From: Alphaproteobacteria bacterium
GTDB lineage: Bacteria > Pseudomonadota > Alphaproteobacteria > Sphingomonadales > Sphingomonadaceae
Reading direction: 5' to 3'
Length of the DNA stretch: 7,474 nucleotides
Assembly (NCBI GenBank): GCA_016650315.1
Contig: JAENVZ010000113.1
Coordinates: forward strand, 1 to 7,474
The translations under genes were made by a program, and so were the position numbers. Under the pieces are notes generated by a model. It saw only the letters and a program-made list of their open reading frames with translations, was not told the DNA's origin and did no database searches. Below are positions 6,414-7,474 of this stretch, in pieces; the stretch's first letter is position 1, and every line of letters begins with the position of its first letter.

Positions 6414-7474
6414 ATGCAGACCATAGTTGAACAGTTGGAAGGCAAGCGTCAGGCCGCGCGCCATGGTGGAGGCGTGAAACGCATCGCTGCCCAGCATGCC
6501 AAGGGGAAGCTCACCGCTCGTGAGCGTCTGGACGTACTCCTGGACGAGGGATCGTTTGAGGAGCTCGATATGTATGTCGAGCATAACTGCGTCGATTTCG
6601 GTATGCAGGAACAGATGGTTCCCGGCGATGGCGTTGTAACCGGATCGGGAACGATCAACGGCCGCCTTGTCTATGTGTTCAGCCAGGATTTCACGGTTTT
6701 CGGGGGTTCCCTCTCTGAGCGCCATGCCCAGAAAATCTGCAAGATCATGGATATGGCGCTGAAGGTTGGCACGCCGGTCATCGGTCTTAACGACAGCGGC
6801 GGTGCGCGCATTCAGGAAGGCGTGGCGAGCCTTGGTGGCTATGCGGAAGTGTTTCAGCGCAATGTACTGGCAAGCGGTGTTGTGCCGCAACTTTCGCTCA
6901 TCATGGGGCCATGCGCGGGCGGCGCGGTTTATTCGCCCGCAATGACAGACTTCATCTTCATGGTGAAGGATAGCAGCTACATGTTTGTCACCGGTCCTGA
7001 CGTGGTCAAAACGGTAACCAACGAGATTGTAACGCAGGAAGCCTTGGGCGGCGCTGTTACGCATACCACCAAATCTGGCGTTGCCGATGTCGCTTTTGAA
7101 AACGACATAGAGACGCTGCTCGCTGCCCGTGATTTCATCGACTTCCTGCCGCTTTCCAACCGCGAAGAGGTGCCCGAAAGGCCGACTGCGGATGCATGGG
7201 ACCGGATCGAGGAAAGCCTCGATATGCTCATACCGGCCAACGCCAACCAGCCCTATGATATGCATGAGTTGATCCGCAAGACAGTGGATGAGGGAGATTT
7301 CTTTGAAGTGCAGCCTGCCCATGCGGGTAACATCATTTGCGGTTTCGGGCGTATTGAAGGACGCACCATCGGCATTGTTGCCAATCAACCCACGGTGCTT
7401 GCCGGTTGCCTTGACATCAAGGCATCGAAGAAGGCGGGGCGTTTTGTCCGCTTTTGCGATGCTTTCAACATTCC
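6414..7474 (+). CDS. pccB: Propionyl-CoA carboxylase beta subunit, 5' part
   Basis: Carboxyltransferase subunit of propionyl-CoA carboxylase, which moves a carboxyl group from biotin on the alpha chain to propionyl-CoA to make (S)-methylmalonyl-CoA. It serves breakdown of odd-chain fatty acids, branched amino acids and propionate. The window holds 353 complete codons of an expected roughly 510 and no stop. The visible part matches the PccB pattern closely along its length: an N-terminal [20 protein letters not shown] block (31-50), [24 protein letters not shown] (79-102), the acyl-CoA and oxyanion loop GGARIQEG (129-136), the second oxyanion block [12 protein letters not shown] (165-176), and [24 protein letters not shown] (191-214). 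The last visible stretch, [12 protein letters not shown], opens the second carboxyltransferase domain. [11 protein letters not shown] argues against methylcrotonyl-CoA carboxylase. A related acetyl/propionyl-CoA carboxylase or methylmalonyl-CoA decarboxylase subunit is less likely; the residue that sets substrate choice lies beyond the edge. Confidence 0.95.
   Translation, partial: MQTIVEQLEGKRQAARHGGGVKRIAAQHAKGKLTARERLDVLLDEGSFEELDMYVEHNCVDFGMQEQMVPGDGVVTGSGTINGRLVYVFSQDFTVFGGSLSERHAQKICKIMDMALKVGTPVIGLNDSGGARIQEGVASLGGYAEVFQRNVLASGVVPQLSLIMGPCAGGAVYSPAMTDFIFMVKDSSYMFVTGPDVVKTVTNEIVTQEALGGAVTHTTKSGVADVAFENDIETLLAARDFIDFLPLSNREEVPERPTADAWDRIEESLDMLIPANANQPYDMHELIRKTVDEGDFFEVQPAHAGNIICGFGRIEGRTIGIVANQPTVLAGCLDIKASKKAGRFVRFCDAFNI

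Noticed and set aside
6345..7388. Minus-strand open frame of 347 codons opposite pccB
   Set aside because: The plus-strand frame gives an unmistakable PccB sequence; the opposite frame shows no family signal.

Overview
The window looks like an ordinary chromosomal segment of an alphaproteobacterium, most likely a sphingomonad (Sphingomonadales). This rests on protein character, the lepB-rnc-era order and the moderately high GC with AT-richer gaps. Genus cannot be settled from the sequence alone. Seven protein-coding genes fill almost the whole window. I see no RNA genes, mobile elements, CRISPR arrays or phage remnants, and no gap longer than 130 bases.

Layout, left to right: (1) the 3' end of a thiolase (acetyl-CoA acetyltransferase type) on the plus strand, cut by the window edge. 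(2) Converging on it, a small PilZ-domain protein on the minus strand. (3) Also on the minus strand, a tight lepB-rnc-era cluster (signal peptidase I, RNase III, Era GTPase), read from about 3184 down to 808 with overlapping stop and start codons. (4) Divergent from lepB, a plus-strand pair pgi (glucose-6-phosphate isomerase) and gor (glutathione reductase). (5) After a 130-base AT-rich control region, the first 353 complete codons of pccB (propionyl-CoA carboxylase beta chain), which runs off the right edge.

How the genes fit together: rnc and era both serve RNA processing and small-subunit ribosome maturation, and with lepB they form a widespread conserved housekeeping cluster. The pgi-gor pair sits where glucose-6-phosphate use meets NADPH-dependent thiol redox control. 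The thiolase and PccB both act on short-chain acyl-CoA, but they lie at opposite ends and there is no sign that they are co-transcribed.

I found no evidence of a new multi-gene system. The most interesting non-coding signal is a set of TTGCAA-cored palindromic boxes just upstream of pccB. They resemble the operator of the short-chain fatty-acyl-CoA regulator PccR, but with different spacing. Smaller points are a likely TTG start for rnc fused to the lepB stop, a CtrA-like box before the PilZ gene, and the lack of the usual RxxxR motif in that PilZ protein.
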